The notes: generated by a model from the letters alone, not told the origin. Counted from the stretch's first letter, positions 1 to 11,118 are shown. The stretch: DNA of 64,000 bases from Agapetus fuscipes (GCA_951799405.1 OX637341.1:19149659-19213658); one strand, 5' to 3'. Numbers and translations: made by a program.

Positions 1-115
1 ATGTGTACTGGGAAAAATGTGTCTTGTAGAAACTGGAAATTTATTTTGAAGATATAGAAAACAACTTTCACATTTACGTATTTTTATCAACTCAGATTGT
101 AGGTAAAGAACGTGA
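1..115. mobile_element. Fragment of TTCTTGTTTGCCGTA MITE
   Basis: ATGTGTACTGGGAAAAATG, GTCTTGTAGAAACTGGAAAT and AACAACTTTCACATTTACG match the interior of the copy at 6284-6541; terminal repeats lie outside or are lost. Confidence 0.65.
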
Positions 116-1109
116 TTCTGCAGGCAAATCTATTGAAAGGTCATCCTTAAAAACAAGGTAGATTAGTCAAATAAGCACTGCAGGGGAAATAGTTCCATTC
201 TAAGCAGATTTTTAATATCATTTTATGTCAATCTTTGAACCCAATTAAAACCTATTAACGAACATACAAATACTTTATTTTTGTACACAGTTAAAATTTA
301 TTTCTCGGATATTAGACGAACCGTTATATGTTTAAGAGTATGAACTGTGAAGTTCATCCTCAGTAGTCGTGTATAGAAGGTGTCTCTTGAAGACGTTAGC
401 TACGTTGCTAACGAAACGTCGAGAATAATGTAAGTTCTCTTATAACGGTTTGTCTAGTATCCGATAAATATTTTTTAACTGTTTAGTTATTATTATTGTA
501 AATATGTCAAACGACCATAATTTTAACCAAGACCTAATTTTTTGTTTGCTTTCTGAATTAGTCACAATGAATAAGTCAAAGAAAGATTTAATTATCATTA
601 CGTGAAAAGTAATCCCTTTTTATTGTTGCCAAAAGTTTGTGCGTGCTTGACTATCATTGTGTTAACTTTTCATTCAAATTTTCACACACCCAGCGTTCTA
701 TTCTTCTTTTTATTATTATTTGCGACACAAAAAAATATCTTAACAAAAGAATAATTTACCTTTATTTTGTAGCTGATTAAATTATCCAGGGAATAGACAT
801 TTTTTTTTACCTGTGTTAGTTATTTGCTCTTTGAAAAATCTGGAAATACATGTAAATGTCACACGTAAGCTTCTATGGAGAAATGTTGGAAAAATGCCAA
901 CATTTTTTTTTCTTTTTAATGTTAACAACAGATAATAATTATTTATTTGAACTTTTTTTACAGCTTATTATTTTTTACTGGTCGACTAACAACAGTTTTT
1001 GGCGGCCTGTATAATGAATAAAGGTAAATTTTTAATATTGTTGACATGAGACAAAGAAAACGAAAATGTCACATTTTTTTTAGTTAGCAACTAAAATAAA
1101 TGTTAAATT
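116..1109. other. AT-rich intron, nothing recognised
   Basis: No coding frame, tRNA-like box or repeat shared with other parts of the window was seen. Confidence 0.5.
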
Positions 1110-1240
1110 GCTCCCCCAGTTCTTGTTTGCCGTATGGACCAAGGCTGTCAAATATGACTTTTTAATGCAGTTTGATGCAGCAATTAATTATAATAATGCA
1201 GCAATCTGAACTAATAAAAACCGTAAAACTCGATAATGTC

Positions 1241-1497
1241 TCGACCGATCCGTAGCTCAGTGGTAACACTGCGGACTCTGAATGGGAAGGTTATGGGTTC
1301 GAATCCCGGCGGAGCACAAAAAATATACCATTTATATTTTCAAATTTGCTCTTCGCTGGGTTGAAAAATTCATAAATGTTTACCATTGACCGGTCACCAA
1401 AGGTACATCCAGCCTTACAGCAACTGGGTCTTGTTTGAGAATTGGCGCTTTGAAGCGACGACCAAGCTCGTAAAAAGTCCGGTCTATAGCTTAGTTG
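1241..1497 (+). mobile_element. Composite SINE-Q + SINE-A head (truncated)
   Basis: SINE-Q: tRNA-Gln-like head with A box TAGCTCAGTGG and B box GGTTCGAATCC, GGCGGAGCAC end, then body to GACGACCAAGCTCG. It is followed by TCCGGTCTATAGCTTAGTTG, the start of a SINE-A head, which then breaks off. Confidence 0.8.
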
Positions 1498-1522
1498 AAA
1501 AACCGTAAAACTCGATAATGTC

Positions 1523-1849
1523 TCGACCGGTCCGTAGCTCAGTGGTAACACTGCGGACTCTGAATGGGAAGATTGTGGGTTCGAATCCCGGCGGAACACA
1601 AAAAAATACCATTTATATTTTCAAATTTGCTTTTCGCTGGGTTGAAAAATTCATAAAACCTTTACCAATGACCGGTCACCGAAAGGTCCATCCAGCCTTA
1701 CAGCAACTGGGTCTTGCTTGAGTATTGGCGCTTTGTAGCGACGACCAAGCTCGTTCACCTCTGCGGCACTACAACAAGTGTCATAGACCCCTAGAGTCTC
1801 TAGAATCTAGGGAGTCTCCCGCACAGGATTTCTTAAAAAAAAAAAAATG
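1523..1849 (+). mobile_element. SINE-Q, tail type I
   Basis: tRNA-derived SINE. Gln-like head (ACTCTGAAT anticodon region), body, then CACCTCTGCGGCACTAC and CTCCCGCACAGGATTTC followed by poly-A. It is preceded by a second copy of the MITE flank that also precedes 1241. Confidence 0.85.
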
Positions 1850-2169
1850 TTAGAGTTGATTTAAATATTTTTTAAATAAATTTCCTGTTTTAATAAGGCA
1901 GTTTCTACGTTTATTAAGGCTGGTCCAGTACACAGGCAAACATTGTTCATGTAAAATTAGCTTAATGGTGTATACGGCAAACAAGAACTAAGGCAGCGAA
2001 ATGGGTATCGTTATTCTTTTTTCCGAAGTTTCTTCAATGAGACACGTCATTTTTTGTAAATATTAAATTGTTTCACTGAGATGGCATTGACATGCAATTT
2101 GATTAGTTTAATAATTTCTGCTTGACGGAATTTGAACTGTATCTGTTTTATTTCAAACATATCAATAAA

Positions 2170-2450
2170 CATTGACCGGTCTGTCGACTCGTAAACCAAA
2201 GGATACAAGTTGAATTCCCGGCGGAAAAGAAAAATAAAATCATTTATTTTTCAAAAAAATCCAATGAAGGCGCCTTTACAAAGACCGATCACCTAAGGTC
2301 CATCCAGCTGTACAGCAACTGGGTCTTGTTGGAGAATTGTCGCTTTCTATAGCGTCCTTGGAGAGGGCTTTTGAGGTGTGATTAAGTGTGACAAGAACAG
2401 CACTCACCAAATAAAGTGCTACCACTAGACTACGGATGATCACCGATCTT
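2170..2450 (+). mobile_element. Old SINE-Q, tail type II
   Basis: Degraded head (TTGAATTCCCGGCGG), recognisable body (CATCCAGCTGTACAGC) and GAGGGCTTTTGAGGTGTG. Confidence 0.7.
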
Positions 2451-2514
2451 CACTAAATTGATGCAAGAAAAAAAAAAAGATTAGGTCTATTTTGTCTGTT
2501 TATGAACCAACACG

Positions 2515-2660
2515 CAAAGCAACACACACCACAACAATACGCAGCTAACAGCCCTGCAACAAAGGGTCGGGGCATCAACTGCCACATCACCAACAACTCT
2601 GCGGTGTAGCAACTAGAGTCACAGACCCTCTTAAATCTGGGGAGGTTTTCTTAAAAGAAA
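2515..2660 (+). mobile_element. Old SINE-Q tail type I fragment
   Basis: AACTCTGCGGTGTAGCAAC, AGACCCTCTTAAATCTGG and an A-rich end; head not recognisable. Confidence 0.5.
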
Positions 2661-2681
2661 ATAAAATATTATAATAATGGC

Positions 2682-2930
2682 TCCTTGACTGATAGGTTGG
2701 TATGAGGCTGACCCCCCGTGCTGTAAAAATCGGTTCACTTTTGCCAATGCCACCCCGGTTTCAGGGAAAAGCTTCAGGAGTTGCAAGGCTTATGTTCATG
2801 TGAGGTTTTGTTTATTTGTATGCACGCATGTAGGATGTGTAGGTGCGATCCTACATGTGCCTGTCTGTGGGCATGCATTTAATATGAGCCTTAAATGCTT
2901 CATATCTTTGCAGCTTAGACATGTTCAGTC
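2682..2930 (+). mobile_element. Solo family R tail
   Basis: Starts CTCCTTGACTGATAGGTTGG and runs through the shared 3' UTR to TTGCAGCTTAGACATG; diverged (accccggtttcag), no coding part. Confidence 0.8.
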
Positions 2931-3417
2931 AGTTATTTAGGGACTAAAAAAAATTATGTGTGAGTGAGTGAGGAATAAAGACAAACCAAACAATAAAAGG
3001 GCCCTTGAGGTGTGCTACACACGAAAACGGCGCTTTTTAAAAAAAAAAATATCCAAAGATATGTATATAATATATATATGGTAATACCTATATTTCAAGG
3101 TTATTTCCATGGTTTATATTGTTATCCGCGATATAGGATAATGCTCAACATTATGCTGAGTGACGTACTTAGCGTTTCGAGGCGGATAACGTATGTCGGC
3201 CATAAACAACGTTAGGCAACAGCGAGAACCGTTCCGATATCGCATTTCAACAAACATTCATCCTCATTCCATCGAATTCACTACATTTGTCTCCCGACAC
3301 AGCAGACGGCATCTCAACAAATTGTCTCTACACATTTTCCCGAAGCACTTACTTTAAAACAAATGGATGTCCTTATCAGCAGCGTGCCCTTACATTTTAT
3401 GTATAGCATGCATCTTG
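2931..3417. other. Intron, mostly unassigned
   Basis: A short tail type II fragment (GGGCCCTTGAGGTGTGCTAC, GGCGCTTTTTAAAA) at 3000-3045; the rest shows nothing. Confidence 0.45.
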
Positions 3418-4215
3418 TATGAAAAAGGTTATGACTCTGGATGAAATGAAAGAAGTATGCAAGGACAGGAAGAAGTGGCGGCTAATCTGCAATGTTGATT
3501 TCTAATGTTGGTGTATTCATTTGCTACATTTTTTTGCATAGGAAATTTTTGACTTTTTTTTGTATAGATTTCTTTGTAAGGTTTTGTTCTTTTTTATATT
3601 TTTTTTTTTTTTTTTTTTTAAGAAAATCCTGTGCGGGAGACTCCCTAGATTCTAAAGACTCTAGGGGTCTATGACACTTGTTGTAGTGCCGCAGAGGTGT
3701 ACGAGCTTGGTCGTCGCTACAAAGCGCCAATACTCAGGCAAGACCCAGTTGCTGTAAGGCTGGATGGACCCTTGGTGACCGGTTATTGGTAAAGGCTTAT
3801 GAATTCTTCAACCCAGCGAAGAGCACATTCGAAATATTAATGGTATTTTTGTGTGCTCCGCCGGGATCCGAATCCACAACCTTCCATTTACGAGTCCGAA
3901 GTGTTGCCACTACGGACTACGGACCGGTCCGTATTTATATATTTAATATGTAATTTATTATTCATATTCCTTGACTTATAGGTTGGTATGAGGCTGACCA
4001 CCCATACTGTAAAAAATGGTTCACTTTGCCAATGTCACCCCTGTTTCAGGGAAGGTCGGCAAAAGTTGTGGGGCTTATGTTCATTTGAGGTTTGGATTTT
4101 ATTTGTAAGTACACATTCAGCATTTGTAAGCGCGAACTACACTTGTTGGTTTGTGGGCATACATCTGAGAGCTTTAAATGAATATATCTTTGCAACTTAG
4201 ATTATAGATTATTAT
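3418..4215 (+). mobile_element. Family R RTE 3' end interrupted by SINE-Q
   Basis: Left part 3418-3600 carries the last codons (MKKVMTLDEM, KKWRLICNVDF stop) and the start of the 3' UTR; right part 3934-4215 resumes at AATGTAATTTATTATTC and ends in ATTATAG repeats. In the unbroken copy at 8710-9171 these parts are contiguous, so the SINE-Q at 3601-3933 is an insertion. Confidence 0.85.
3601..3933 (-). mobile_element. SINE-Q, tail type I, inserted in RTE
   Basis: Antisense, poly-T at 3601, CTGTGCGGGAGACTCCC, body, and head GGATCCGAATCCACAAC (B box) to GGACTACGGACCGG at 3933. Splits the RTE 3' UTR. Confidence 0.9.
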
Positions 4216-4355
4216 TATAGATGCACTATTCTCTAGTATGTAGGTAAAATAAAGAACATGGGAAATTTTGAATATGGAATAGAAGAAACAAAAGATGATC
4301 GACAAGGAGAAAAAAAAAGAGAGTGCTTGCCTGGCTTTAGAGCTTCAGGCTGGTG

Positions 4356-4606
4356 TCTAATCTAATCGAAGTTGCAAAGAATTGTTACATTTGAGATTCA
4401 CATTACATGCATTTTCACAACCATGTACAAGTTCGCGCTTGCGCATGCCGCATGTGAACCTACAACATGAAAACCAAATCTCAAATGGACATACACCCTG
4501 CAACTCTTTCCGTCCTTCCCTGTAACAGGGGTGACATTGGCAAAGTGAACCATTTTTACAGCATGGGTGGTCAGCCGCATACTTACCTATAAGTCAAGGA
4601 ATATCT
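4356..4606 (-). mobile_element. Solo family R tail
   Basis: Antisense; begins (on its own strand) at TTCCTTGACTTATAGGTAAG and ends in GATTAGA. Followed at 4605 by a fragment of the TTA-type MITE. Confidence 0.8.
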
Positions 4607-4660
4607 AATCTAGATTTTTGTCTGATTGGAGTTTGGTGCAACAGTCCCATAGTACAAACT
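4607..4660. mobile_element. Fragment of TTA-type MITE
   Basis: TTTTTGTCTGATTGGAGTTTG and GTGCAACAGTCC match the right end of 63046-63281, including the following TAGTACAAACTAATAAAG, which both loci share. Confidence 0.7.
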
Positions 4661-4667
4661 AATAAAG

Positions 4668-5215
4668 CTAATCTAATCTAATATAATCTAAGCTGCAAAG
4701 ATATATATCATTTAAGATTTATACTAAATGCATTCCCACAAGCAGATATGTATAATTTCGCGCTAACACATGCCGCATGTGGACCTACAATATAAAAACC
4801 CAATCTCAAATGAACATAAGCCTTGCAACTCTTGCCGTCCTTCCCTGAAACAGGGGTGACATTGGCAAAGTGAACCAATTTTTATATTATGGGTGGTCAG
4901 CCGCATAACAACCTATAAGTCAAGGAACATACATGACAAATTACATTTTTTAAATCAAAGAATAAAAATAACAATATATACATGGACATACATATACACG
5001 ACAAATTACATTTTTTAAATCAATAAAAAACAATATCTATGGACATCGAAACTAAAACAGAAAACAAATTCGAATTTAATAAACCCTAGCCGCCAACATT
5101 ACAGATTAACCGCCATTTCTTTCTGCCGTTACATACTTCTTTCATTTCCTCCAGAGACATAATATTTTTCATACAGGCTCTTCTTTCATTACGACTCTAG
5201 ATATTAAATGTAAAT
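4668..5215 (-). mobile_element. Family R RTE 3' fragment with C-terminal codons
   Basis: TAATCTAATC-type tail at 4668, the shared 3' UTR to about 4925, GG-subfamily 3' UTR (CATGACAAATTACATTTTT) and degenerate coding end to about 5215 (CATTACAGATTAACCGCC, with a disrupted MKN-IMSLEEMKEV). Confidence 0.8.
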
Positions 5216-5390
5216 TAAGATTATAAATATCGTTTTGATTTCTCAAACTTCTGATGGTGAAAAAAATAAAAAAATAAATAAAAAAAGCATCATTATAATT
5301 GTCCTCACAAATTGGACATTATCGTAATATCATCACAAATTAAAAATAGCCACAAATACTAAAAAAAATATAATATGGAAATATGTGTAG

Positions 5391-5694
5391 GATTACGTCT
5401 ACACGTATAGTGTAACTTCTTGCCGCGTTATCCCTGAAGGGCTCGCATTTGGCGAGTTGAACCTATTTATTTTAACAGGTAAGGAGGCCGGCCTAACTCC
5501 AACCACTTCAGTTGATGTGGGGGTTTCCTAGCTCCCGAGAGGGCTGGTACTCATTTCTTGTGAAGCCGGTATTTTATTTTGGGGTTGGAAATAAACACCG
5601 AAACGGGAAATCATATGTGGCACCCTCGGTGGGATTTGAAGCTGAGCTCACGGCATGGAATGCAAGCACTCTACCAACTGAGCTATTGATCGGA
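5391..5694 (-). mobile_element. SINE-A
   Basis: Antisense: terminal ACACGTATAGTGTAACTTC, conserved CCCGAGAGGGCTGGTACTC, ACCGAAACGGGAAATCA and head CTCTACCAACTGAGCTATTG. The head pairs as an Ala-like tRNA derivative. Confidence 0.85.
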
Positions 5695-6283
5695 TACATT
5701 TCTGTTAAAACGCTTTGGCTGACAATGTGTTATACTTTACGTACTGTTTCTCAAATATAAAAATTTACGTTAAAACTCAACCATAGAATTTTACCCGAAC
5801 CATATGGAAACTAAAACATCGCCTCTAGTGAGCGTTTTACTTTCCACACATTGTTTTGGTAAACTCTAAAGCAGAGTATAAGCTTGAACCTTTACACTCG
5901 TAGTTCTGATACGGTTTTATGGAGCTACATATTAAACTGTTTACAAATCAATTAGGCCCCTGGTACTTGCGGTCCGCCTGATTAAAAAATATATGGCCTT
6001 TTTTAATATGCGCATTTCAGGGGCGGCCGCTGTAAAAGTTGCTTTTATGACGGAAGCAGTAAAATATCACGGGCCCGAACGCGGTGGCGGACCTTAGCCT
6101 GAGTCAAGAAAGTTCTCGAAATTGTGGGAAAATATGCGACGCTATTTCGACACTTTTCCTACTCTGATTTTATTTTTGAGTCTAAATTTTATTGTAGATG
6201 GTATTTCCTTTCATTGGTTTTTCTTGAGAACACCTTTCCATGCAGTTTTTTTTTTTCAAAGTAAAAATTAGCACACTCTTTAA
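5695..6283. other. Intron, unassigned
   Basis: A GC-rich patch around 6020-6105 (GGGGCGGCCGC, GGCCCGAACGCGGTGG) has no frame or repeat partner here. Confidence 0.45.
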
Positions 6284-6541
6284 GCTCGCTGCCTTAGTTC
6301 TTGTTCGCCGTATGGACCATTAAGCTAATTTTAGATGAGCAATGTTTGCATGTGTACTGGACCAATGTGTCTTATGAAAACAGGAAATTGATTTCAAAAA
6401 TATTTAAAACAACTTTCTCATTATCGAGTTTTTCATTTTTTTCTTAGCTCAGATTGTGTAGAATTTGATTATTAAGACAACTGCATTAAAAAGTCATATT
6501 TGACGAAATTGGTATAAACGGCAAACAAGAACTAGGGGAGC
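6284..6541. mobile_element. TTCTTGTTTGCCGTA MITE, intact
   Basis: ~258 bp; ends GCTCGCTGCCTTAGTTCTTG and ACAAGAACTAGGGGAGC, about 30-bp inverted repeats. Superfamily not determined. Confidence 0.85.
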
Positions 6542-6734
6542 AAACTGTGAAACCGTTTTCAGATAAGACATTAATAATCTTAGAACCTAAAGATTGCAGC
6601 AATTATGAAGTACAAAAAATGATGTTTATATAACTAAGAAATTGTACGTAATATTTGCATCATTCAGCACAATATGCTTTTACAAAAATAACGAAAACTT
6701 GTACATAATGTATGCGTTACAGAAAAATTAAACC

Positions 6735-6812
6735 CAAACGTTGAATGAACATAAACCCTGCAAATGTTAACATCTTGACATGAAACAGGTGAACCATTTT
6801 TTTAACAGTATG
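6735..6812 (-). mobile_element. Partial family R tail, diverged
   Basis: TGAACATAAACCCTGCAA and CATGAAACAGGTGAACC correspond to the middle of the shared tail; both ends lost. Confidence 0.5.
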
Positions 6813-7086
6813 TAGAATATAATTATATTTCCAGTTAATATAATATTTTTCTTTGATTTTAAAATAACAGCGAGGGTAAAGTTTCGCGAGTACTTGACTG
6901 CAAAATCACAAACACTTTGACGTGTGAATATTTTAGTACCACAGCATTTTTACATTTGCATATTGTTATTTTCAGATATAATTCAAGTACGCGTTGGAGA
7001 AGAGGACTTATGAATAATTCGAGTACAAAAAAAACCTTAACGTATTATCTATTAACCATTTTTCAAAGAAATGTGTACTTATAAAG

Positions 7087-7248
7087 TATCTTAATCTAAT
7101 CTAAATCTAAATCTGAGTTGCTAAGATATATATCATTTGAGGTTCATATTAAATGCATTCCCGCAAGCAGACATGCATAGTTTCGCTCTCACACATGCCG
7201 CATCAAATGAACATAACTGCAACTCTTGCCGGCTTTCCCTGAAACACA
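7087..7248 (-). mobile_element. Solo family R tail, internally deleted
   Basis: TCTAATCTAAATCTAAATC tail, CATTCCCGCAAGCAGACATG and TTGCCGGCTTTCCCTGAAAC; the TATAAAAACCC segment is missing. Confidence 0.75.
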
Positions 7249-8153
7249 AATAAATGTGAAACATCGTTATGTAAGAATTTTTGCAGAAGTTTAATTTTTC
7301 AAAATTGAATGAGCGTAGTAATTTTAATTTAATATTTGATCAATTTGGTAAACAAAAAACCTTTTTTCATTAAGGTGTTTTTCAAAAAACTGTTTTTTAT
7401 AGTCCAACAAGAGTATGTAATAACTCCCATAATTGTTTAACTAAGACTATCTCTTGAGCCTACAATTTTGAAGACTTCATTTAATATTTCCATAAATCTT
7501 AAAAAAACAAAGCTACAAAAATCCTTAAGAAATAACTTTTTTTATCTGGAAATTCCATTAGGAAATCAAAGTGTCATAAATCGCAAAGTGTGAATATTTT
7601 CGTAGTTTTTGTGAATACGTCCCCTGACTGACCTCGAAGTGTGAACATTTTCTACGCACATTTGTGCTTGGTGCGGGTGTAAAAAAATGGTGACAATTGG
7701 TGACCCTCCCCTACTGGGGGGTCGCTAATAAAGGGGTAGCTTACACCAACACTATATTTCTGTGAACATTACCAGAAGGTCGAGTGGTGAAAATAACCTC
7801 ACCTTGAAATCGGAAATCATGGTACATAAAATTGTAAAATTATGTATTTGGTGAACGAGTTTATGTGGAAATTAAAATTCACATGTCTTTAAGAGAAATC
7901 AGGTTCTTTTTTCATAAGCTGAATTTAGATTTGCAGAGGCTCTGGTCACCCCAAGCATACAAAATGACGACAAAAGATCAGTTACAGTTCACTTTACCTT
8001 GTTTTATCTTAAGGTATTTCATTACATAAAACTTAGGTATTAAATTTATTCTCATACGAAGGGAATCATACGATGAAAGATTTACCATCTTTTACAGAGG
8101 GAAGTTTTTATTTCAAAGACTCGGCTTTTCAAAGGTTTTTTTATATTATATAG
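7249..8153. other. Intron, nothing recognised
   Basis: AT-rich; no repeat partner in the window. Confidence 0.45.
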
Positions 8154-8215
8154 GATGATGATGATGCTGATGGATGATTTCTTTCCAGTGGCGCCATTTA
8201 ATGGTCCAGGACCAT
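8154..8215 (-). mobile_element. Family L LINE 3' terminus (left part, split by RTE)
   Basis: Antisense GGCGCCACTGGAAAGAAATC followed by an ATC-repeat tail; matches the terminus at 44510-44562. Continues at 9172 after the RTE insertion. Confidence 0.75.
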
Positions 8216-8809
8216 GAAAAAGATGGAAGAATGGCCGGTGAATTTGAAAGAAGAATAATGAAAGGCAGATGTGTACTGGGTGCGACCGCTTGCATCGCCA
8301 GGAACCAAAATCTCTCAAAAAATGTTAGATTGGCGGTGCACGGTGGTATACTAGTGCCAACCTTGATGTATGGAAGTGAAGCCCGGACGGTGAGTGAAAG
8401 GGAAATTAGTAAAGTCCATACAGTAGAAATGGACTATCTAAGAAGTATGATTGGGAAAAAACGAAGTGACAGGGTGAGGAATGATTTTGTAAGAGAAGAA
8501 TGTGGTGTAAGGGAAAGTGTGAAAGTGAAGATTAAAAGAAGTATGTTAAGATGGTTCGGGCATTTGGAGAGAATGAGTGATGAAAGATTGACGAAGAAAG
8601 TATATGTTGCTAGAATAGATGGATGTCGTAGTAGAGGAAGACCGAGAAAAGTATGGAAGGATCAAATCTCTGAAATAGCGAATGAATGGGATATCCAGAG
8701 TCATAATAAAAGGAGGACTTGTATGAAAAAGGTTATGACTCTGGATGAAATGAAAGAAGTATGCAAGGACAGGAAGAAGTGGCGGCTAATCTGCAATGTT
8801 GATTTCTAA
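8212..8809 (+). pseudogene. C-terminal fragment of RTE reverse transcriptase
   Basis: Open fragment starting EKDGRMAGEFERR, after the YADD region, through LMYGSEARTVSEREISK, LRWFGHLERM and RGRPRKVWKDQ to the NVDF stop. It lacks the catalytic RT motifs, so it is a 5'-truncated copy and not a functional gene. The open frame extends upstream to 8174 by chance in flanking sequence. Confidence 0.85.
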
Positions 8810-9171
8810 TGCTGGTGTATTCATTTGCTACATTTTTTGCATAGGAAATTTTTGACTTTTTTTGTATAGATTTCTTTGTAAGGTTTTGTTCTTTTTTATA
8901 TTTAAATGTAATTTATTATTCATATTCCTTGACTTGTAGGTTGGTATGAGGCTGACCACCCATACTGTAAAAAATGGTTCACTTTGCCAATGTCACCCCT
9001 GTTTCAGGGAAGGTCGGCAAAAGTTGTGGAGCTTATGTTCATTTGAGGTTTGGATTTTATTTGTAAGTACACATTCAGCATTTGTAAGCGCGAACTACAC
9101 TTGTTGGTTTGTGGGCTTACATCTGAGAGCTTTAAATGAATATATCCTTGCAACTTAGATTATAGATTATA
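8216..9171 (+). mobile_element. 5'-truncated family R RTE inserted in a family L LINE
   Basis: 956-bp insertion flanked by the 6-bp direct repeat GACCAT (8210-8215 and 9172-9177). It contains the last ~198 RT codons (frame to 8809, ending CNVDF), the 3' UTR and an ATTATAG-type tail. The flanking sequence on both sides is one family L LINE 3' end in the opposite orientation. Confidence 0.9.
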
Positions 9172-9400
9172 GACCATCTCAAGGGAGCCATGGCTTCTGG
9201 AGAAAAGCAGTGTCTTCAGTCCCTTTCTGAAGGTTGTGGTAGGCTGGTTCTCGCGAACACCTACCGGCAAATTGTAACCAGGCAACCGGCCCGGCCACCG
9301 CAAAGCTCTTGTCTGCAATATTTGATGTGTTCGCTCTTTTGGGCACTATGACCTTGTTGACGGCAGTGAGGGCAGAGCGTCGTGATATTTTAATGTATTA
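9172..9400 (-). pseudogene. Family L LINE C-terminal remnant (right part)
   Basis: On the - strand it reads NTSNIADKSFAVAGPVAW, then after a frame change REPAYHNLQKGLKTLLFSR and SHGSLEM. This G.RAF..AGP.AWN.LP..IR...FK..LKT.LF pattern is the usual C-terminus of CR1/L2-type LINE reverse transcriptases. Frameshifts show it is dead. Confidence 0.75.
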
Positions 9401-9598
9401 ACATGAACATCTTATGAATGTCAGGACTGTTATTTCTAAATACTGAATTAATAAACTCAATATTATATGATTATATTTTTCTACGGATTTTCTATAACAA
9501 TACATGGGAAATATTTTAATGTGCCTTGATTTCCGATAAGCTAAGTCATACTCTTTGCAACATTATGGAATTCATTTATTATTTTCCATCTTCTCCAG

Positions 9599-9850
9599 GT
9601 GTGATCATCTTTGGCTCCGACCAGGAAGTCGCTGGCGTGATGAGGGCAGTTCGGCGTGTGAACGTCACTGGTGCATTTTCTTGGATCGGCTCCGATGGCT
9701 GGAGCGCCAGGAACCTGGTCAGTGAAGGGAACGAGCCTGAAGTGGAGGGAACCCTGTCTGTGCAGCCTCAAGCCAATCCGGTCAAGGGCTTCCAGGACTA
9801 CTTCCTGGGGCTGACGGTGGACAACAACGAGAGGAATCCCTGGTTTGTTG
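9599..9850 (+). CDS. mGluR: mGluR exon A (ligand-binding domain, lobe 2)
   Basis: Internal exon of a class C GPCR, the metabotropic glutamate receptor, a plasma-membrane receptor that binds glutamate with its extracellular Venus flytrap domain. The exon encodes 84 residues from VIIFGSDQEVAG to NNERNPWFV. The SWIGSDGW motif carries the aspartate that in the family contacts the glutamate amino group; an N-glycosylation sequon NVTG lies shortly before it, and the family-typical RNPWF closes the exon. Acceptor is ttctccag before 9599; donor is gtaag at 9851. It starts and ends in phase 1 and is 252 bp, so skipping it would keep the frame. Its last base G joins the AG that opens exon B to give Glu. 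GC content is clearly above the flanking intron. Identification as mGluR is very secure; the mGluRA-like ortholog is preferred over the DmXR/mangetout paralog because exon C keeps the glutamate-binding lysine. Confidence 0.95.
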
Positions 9851-10584
9851 GTAAGAATCTCCAAAATATTCCAATTAACGAATTTTGACAACGAAAAGTA
9901 GGATTTGTAAGGGAGTCAGGCAGGGTTCCAAATTGAGCCCGTTTTTATTTATCATAAATATTTTTTTATGCTAGGGAAGAAACCCATGGAAACCCAAATG
10001 AACTCTGAAACTAACAGGATTATTTGCAACGTATTTGAGCTATAGCTGATTCATGGAATATCGTGTATCTTTTCTATTGAAAACGCATGATAGGTAGGGG
10101 TTAAGCCATGGATATGCTGTGTGTGAATGACACCGTTGAAGTTTTTCTCTAAATAGGACTATTTTTTATTGTCGTTCCTCTATCTTATAACATTCAACGT
10201 AGACTCTCTGTTTTAAAAACACTTCAAAATCACAAATTGATTTTCATATTTTTTGTCAACAATTCAAAGTTTTTTTTTTATATTGTGCAAGTGTGTATTT
10301 GGCAACCTTTTTCCAATAATTTTGGATGTTATCTCTCTGTCTAGACATCATCAAATATTTTGAAAAAAAAAACAATTACATTCTCACTAAATATAATCTG
10401 ATACTGTTGACATAAGTCTGTTGAATTGCGTAAATTTGCTCTTACTTGAAAATCAGTACTGAAACTCATTACACAATTATTTTTATTTTAAAAACAGGAC
10501 TTAAATATTATTCAATGAATTAAAATGAACTTTCACAAAGTTTCAACCGAAAATCTAGATAAATTTTATTCACTAAGGACGTAC
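9851..10584. other. Start of the long intron after exon A
   Basis: No supported feature apart from the exon A donor. Confidence 0.5.
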
Positions 10585-10785
10585 TTTATTTGTCTAGTGG
10601 CTTTCGCTACGGATTCTAATCGGAAAGTATTGAGTACGATTCCAAGCTGAGATTTTGTTTTTCAAAAATGCCTTTTTTTGGAACGAAAAAACTATCTATC
10701 TGAAAGTTCATCCATTTGTATGACTAAGTATGTAAAAGGCTCTTGAGTTGCATCACACAATCACAAGGCTCACAAAACAAATCAC
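10585..10785 (+). mobile_element. Old SINE-Q-like copy
   Basis: Head-like TTTGTCTAGTGGCTTTCGC with ACGATTCCAAGC (weak B box), and GGCTCTTGAGTTGCATCAC of tail type II at 10740. Confidence 0.5.
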
Positions 10786-10859
10786 ATGTTTATCTTTGAA
10801 TTTGAATATTCACAATTTTAGAAATGTAGCTTATTTCAACTTCTAAATATACCTGTATA

Positions 10860-11118
10860 CCATATCTAAATCGGAATCTAAGCTGAAAAGATATGTATCA
10901 TTTGAGATTAATATTAAATGCATTCCCACAAGCAGACACGCATAATTTCGCGCTCACACATGCCGCATGTGGACCTACAGTATAAAAAACCCAATCTCAA
11001 ATGAACATAAGCCCTGCAACTCTTGCCGACCTTCTCTGAAACAGGGGTAATATTGACAAAGTGAACCATTTTTTACAGTATGGGTTGTCAGCCTCATACC
11101 AACCAATAAGTCAAGGAA
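10860..11118 (-). mobile_element. Solo family R tail
   Basis: Full-length tail unit, antisense, boundary AAGTCAAGGAAT at 11118. Confidence 0.85.

Larger units (their letters stand above)
1110..1999. mobile_element. TTCTTGTTTGCCGTA MITE interrupted by two SINE-Q units
   Basis: Left end GCTCCCCCAGTTCTTGTTTG (1110) and right end CAAACAAGAACTAAGGCAGCG (1999) are inverted repeats. The core resumes at ATGTTAGAGTTGATTTAAAT after the SINEs, so these were inserted at ACTCGATAATGT. Confidence 0.85.

Noticed and set aside
1252..1316. tRNA-Gln-like gene
   Set aside because: A and B boxes are present but the anticodon stem does not pair and the sequence continues into a SINE body found in many copies; it is a SINE head.
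3988..4200. A ~70-codon frame starting MRLTTHTVKNGSLC, repeated at 8946, 22024, 33223, 55786 and 63520
   Set aside because: It lies in the shared family R 3' UTR. It stays open only in the young, nearly identical copies and is broken in diverged ones, so there is no sign of selection for a peptide.
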